A stretch of 64,000 nt of DNA from contig NZ_QBUH01000003.1 in the NCBI RefSeq assembly GCF_003058195.1, forward strand, positions 124,001 to 188,000, written 5' to 3'. Source of the DNA: Elizabethkingia sp. YR214. Its GTDB lineage: Bacteria > Bacteroidota > Bacteroidia > Flavobacteriales > Weeksellaceae. Both the position numbers and the translations under genes were made by a program. Shown here piece after piece: positions 62,217-64,000 of the stretch (position 1 is the first letter of the stretch; the number at the start of each line of letters is the position of its first letter). The notes below the pieces were generated by a model that saw only the letters and a list, made by a program, of their open reading frames with translations, was not told where the DNA came from and ran no database searches.

Positions 62217-62505
62217 TCAAATAAAATAAAGAATTGTATAAGATTTGTCAGTAACAATATTTTTTGTAATATTGCATTGTTAATGAGAACATAAATTTTA
62301 TCTGTTTATTTGTTAAAAACTGTTAGAAAAGTTGAAAATACGTTAAGCAGAAAAGAAAGGGTTTTATATTAAAAAGCTATGATATGCTGTTAAACAAAAA
62401 GTTTAGCTTTGCTTATACAGAATATCATCTTTGTATTATAAATATTCTTAAATGGAGGTTGATTAGCAAGACAAAACACAAACAGAAAAATAATGTTGAG
62501 TTCTC
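62217..62505 (+). pseudogene. Decayed folK copy (3' part)
   Basis: The 480-base gap between the two ompA genes is not random: it aligns with folK. Twenty bases (62256-62275) are identical to folK 60202-60221, reading NIFCNIA in the same frame, and the next codons read LLMRT before TAA (62292-62294) where folK has CAA. Similarity continues at lower level through folK's middle, and its end (AGAAAAATAATGTTGA, from about 62485) matches the folK 3' end. No intact frame remains. Confidence 0.75.
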
Positions 62506-62554
62506 ATTCAATATTATAAAGACGAAATCATTTATTAACTTAAAATACTGAATT

Positions 62555-64000
62555 ATGAAACTAAATTTCGCAAGTGTAGCTTTAGCATTTGTATTGCCTG
62601 TTGCCATTTACGGTCAGGACTCTACAGCTGTCGCTACAACATCTGCAGCCCAGGGGCAATACCCCAACGCGTATACATCTGGTTCAGCTAATGTATCTCC
62701 TTTCACCAACAAATCTAAAAGGTTTAATGATTGGTCTATTTCTGCCGGAGCAGGTACGGTTATCATGAAAAGTGGTAGCTTAATCTCTCTTCATGATGAA
62801 TCAGGTCCGAAAAATTTGTTTGGTTGGACGGCTTATTTTAGTGTAGACAAAGCTATTACTCATGCTTTCGGATTGAAACTTCAATATGACAAAGGAGAAA
62901 CAAGACAAGGTTGGGTAAGTACTAAGGATCACGTTGCTAGTAGCGGTGCAGCCGGAAGAACACAATATGATGCGATCACAATCTTGGGGGATTTGAATAT
63001 TTCTAATCTTTTCAGAAGAGTAGATAATCATTCTCCTTACAGATGGGCACTTCATGCTTACGGAGGTATAGGTACTATTGCTTACAGATCTTATTTGCAA
63101 GAGCCTGGACCTGCTTACAACCAGTCTTTAACAAAAGAGGTAAAGCCATTTAAATTAAACTCATTCTATGCACAATTAGGTACTGGATTAAAGTACAGAG
63201 TTAGCAAATCTTTTGATTTAGAAGGAAGAGTAATGTACTCGATTACCGGAGGAAAAGGCTTTGACGGAGCAAGAGGAAGCTATGTAGACCCTGCCAGAGC
63301 TGGTAATAATGATATGATCAATGCAACATTAGGCCTAACCTATAACATCGGAAAACATGAATCTCACTTATTCTGGCATGATCCGTTACAAGAAATCTAT
63401 TACAAACTTGATGTCTTAGAAAACAAGAGTCAGGATATCGAAGTATGTAAGAAAGGTGATGCTGATAACGATGGTGTATGTGATGATTGGGATAGAGAAT
63501 TAAATACTCCTGCAGGAGCAAGAGTAGATGGTTCTGGTAGAGCTCTGGATGTAGATTTAGATGGAGTAATCGATCTTTACGATAAGTGTGTTACTGTTCC
63601 TGGTCCACCAGAAAATAATGGTTGCCCTACGAACAATCAGGTTGTTACTGAAGTTTCAAGAAGCTTGGAAGGTATCGAATTTGACTTAAATTCAGATAGA
63701 ATTCTTTCTTCTAATACTGCTATCCTAAACAGTGCTGTTAACTATATTAACTCATCCGAAATGGGTTCTAAATATACAGTTGTAGGTGCTGCTGATGCAA
63801 GAGGTACAGTTCAGTATAACCATAAATTATCTCAGAAAAGAGCTAATAATGTAAAGAACTATTTAATCCAGAACGGGGTTCAGTCTTCAAGATTAGATGC
63901 TGTAGGACATGGTAAGAGTGATCTTAAATATCCTGAATGTAATCCTGCAAGCAAATGTCCTGAATGGAAAAACAGAGCTAACAGAAGAGTTTATTTCCAA
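62555..64000 (+). CDS. OmpA-family outer-membrane protein (copy 2, incomplete at window edge)
   Basis: 482 codons are open to the edge. Signal MKLNFASVALAFVLPVAIYG. The barrel and the TSP3-like segment (through NNGCP, about residue 358) closely track copy 1 almost base for base. After that the OmpA domain is quite different: EFDLNSDRILSSNTAILNSA, VVGAADARGTVQYNHKLSQK and KNRANRRVYFQ. The usual GHTD is AAD here, yet the conserved Asp and Arg remain. A Cys pair (ECNPASKCPEW) is an extra feature. Confidence 0.9.
   Translation, partial: MKLNFASVALAFVLPVAIYGQDSTAVATTSAAQGQYPNAYTSGSANVSPFTNKSKRFNDWSISAGAGTVIMKSGSLISLHDESGPKNLFGWTAYFSVDKAITHAFGLKLQYDKGETRQGWVSTKDHVASSGAAGRTQYDAITILGDLNISNLFRRVDNHSPYRWALHAYGGIGTIAYRSYLQEPGPAYNQSLTKEVKPFKLNSFYAQLGTGLKYRVSKSFDLEGRVMYSITGGKGFDGARGSYVDPARAGNNDMINATLGLTYNIGKHESHLFWHDPLQEIYYKLDVLENKSQDIEVCKKGDADNDGVCDDWDRELNTPAGARVDGSGRALDVDLDGVIDLYDKCVTVPGPPENNGCPTNNQVVTEVSRSLEGIEFDLNSDRILSSNTAILNSAVNYINSSEMGSKYTVVGAADARGTVQYNHKLSQKRANNVKNYLIQNGVQSSRLDAVGHGKSDLKYPECNPASKCPEWKNRANRRVYFQ

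Noticed and set aside
1-64000. CRISPR arrays, insertion sequences, toxin-antitoxin pairs
   Set aside because: No regularly spaced direct repeats, no transposase-like protein and no recognised toxin or antitoxin pair were seen.

Overview
The window is a chromosomal segment of a low-GC member of the Flavobacteriia, most likely Elizabethkingia or another Chryseobacterium-group genus. The genus is inferred from gene content and protein style; no marker here fixes the species. Evidence for the group: promoters of the Bacteroidetes type (TTG about 20 bases before TAnnTTTG), A-rich start regions without Shine-Dalgarno boxes, two GLPGLI-family secreted proteins, a ribosomal protein of the DUF4295/bL38 type next to L28 and L33, a NifU-type protein with two N domains, and the flavobacterial order rpsU-xerC-hpf-tRNAs-tuf-tRNA-Trp-secE-nusG. 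I see no phage, transposon, integron or CRISPR array.

Layout. 1-11.6 kb: an acyl-CoA carboxylase beta subunit, a candidate structured RNA, TerC, an EamA transporter, a DapB-like protein, uvrC, a GLPGLI protein and an AddA/RecB-like helicase-nuclease. 11.6-21.5 kb: the translation region (rpsU, xerC, hpf, five tRNAs, tuf, secE, nusG, rplKAJL). A 3.2-kb block (OmpW, HxlR regulator, MFS exporter) splits nusG from rplK, and no rpoBC follows rplL. 21.5-32 kb: housekeeping genes (lpxK, YicC, a methyltransferase, gmk, nadA, folB, tRNA-Cys, aroC, two thioredoxin-fold proteins, miaA). 32-38.8 kb: a complete tripartite RND efflux pump (adaptor, pump, outer-membrane channel) with a TetR regulator and three copies of a matching 13-bp palindrome. 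39-50 kb: redox proteins, a MarR operon, an MBL hydrolase, a second GLPGLI locus with a broken upstream paralogue, hemH, Nfu, a gamma carbonic anhydrase homologue, a methyltransferase, a PIF1-like helicase and an LLM oxidoreductase. 50.2-55.6 kb: lnt followed by a likely mannose pathway (ROK kinase, GH92 alpha-mannosidase, mannose-6-phosphate-isomerase-type cupin). 55.6-60.5 kb: rpmB-rpmG-bL38, a RidA-like protein, ftsY, a small membrane protein, sppA and folK. 60.5-64 kb: a tandem duplication of the folK-ompA segment in which the second folK has decayed and the second ompA has a different C-terminal domain and runs off the window edge.

Working together: the best-supported functional units are the TetR-controlled RND pump, the lnt/mannosidase operon, the ribosomal operons with their own promoters, and the tRNA cluster. 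The least explained elements are the roughly 130-nt RNA at 1787-1918, the split ribosomal operon, the folK-ompA duplication, and the DapB-like protein that lacks the usual catalytic motif. I found no clearly new multi-gene system; the candidates are listed with what would test them.
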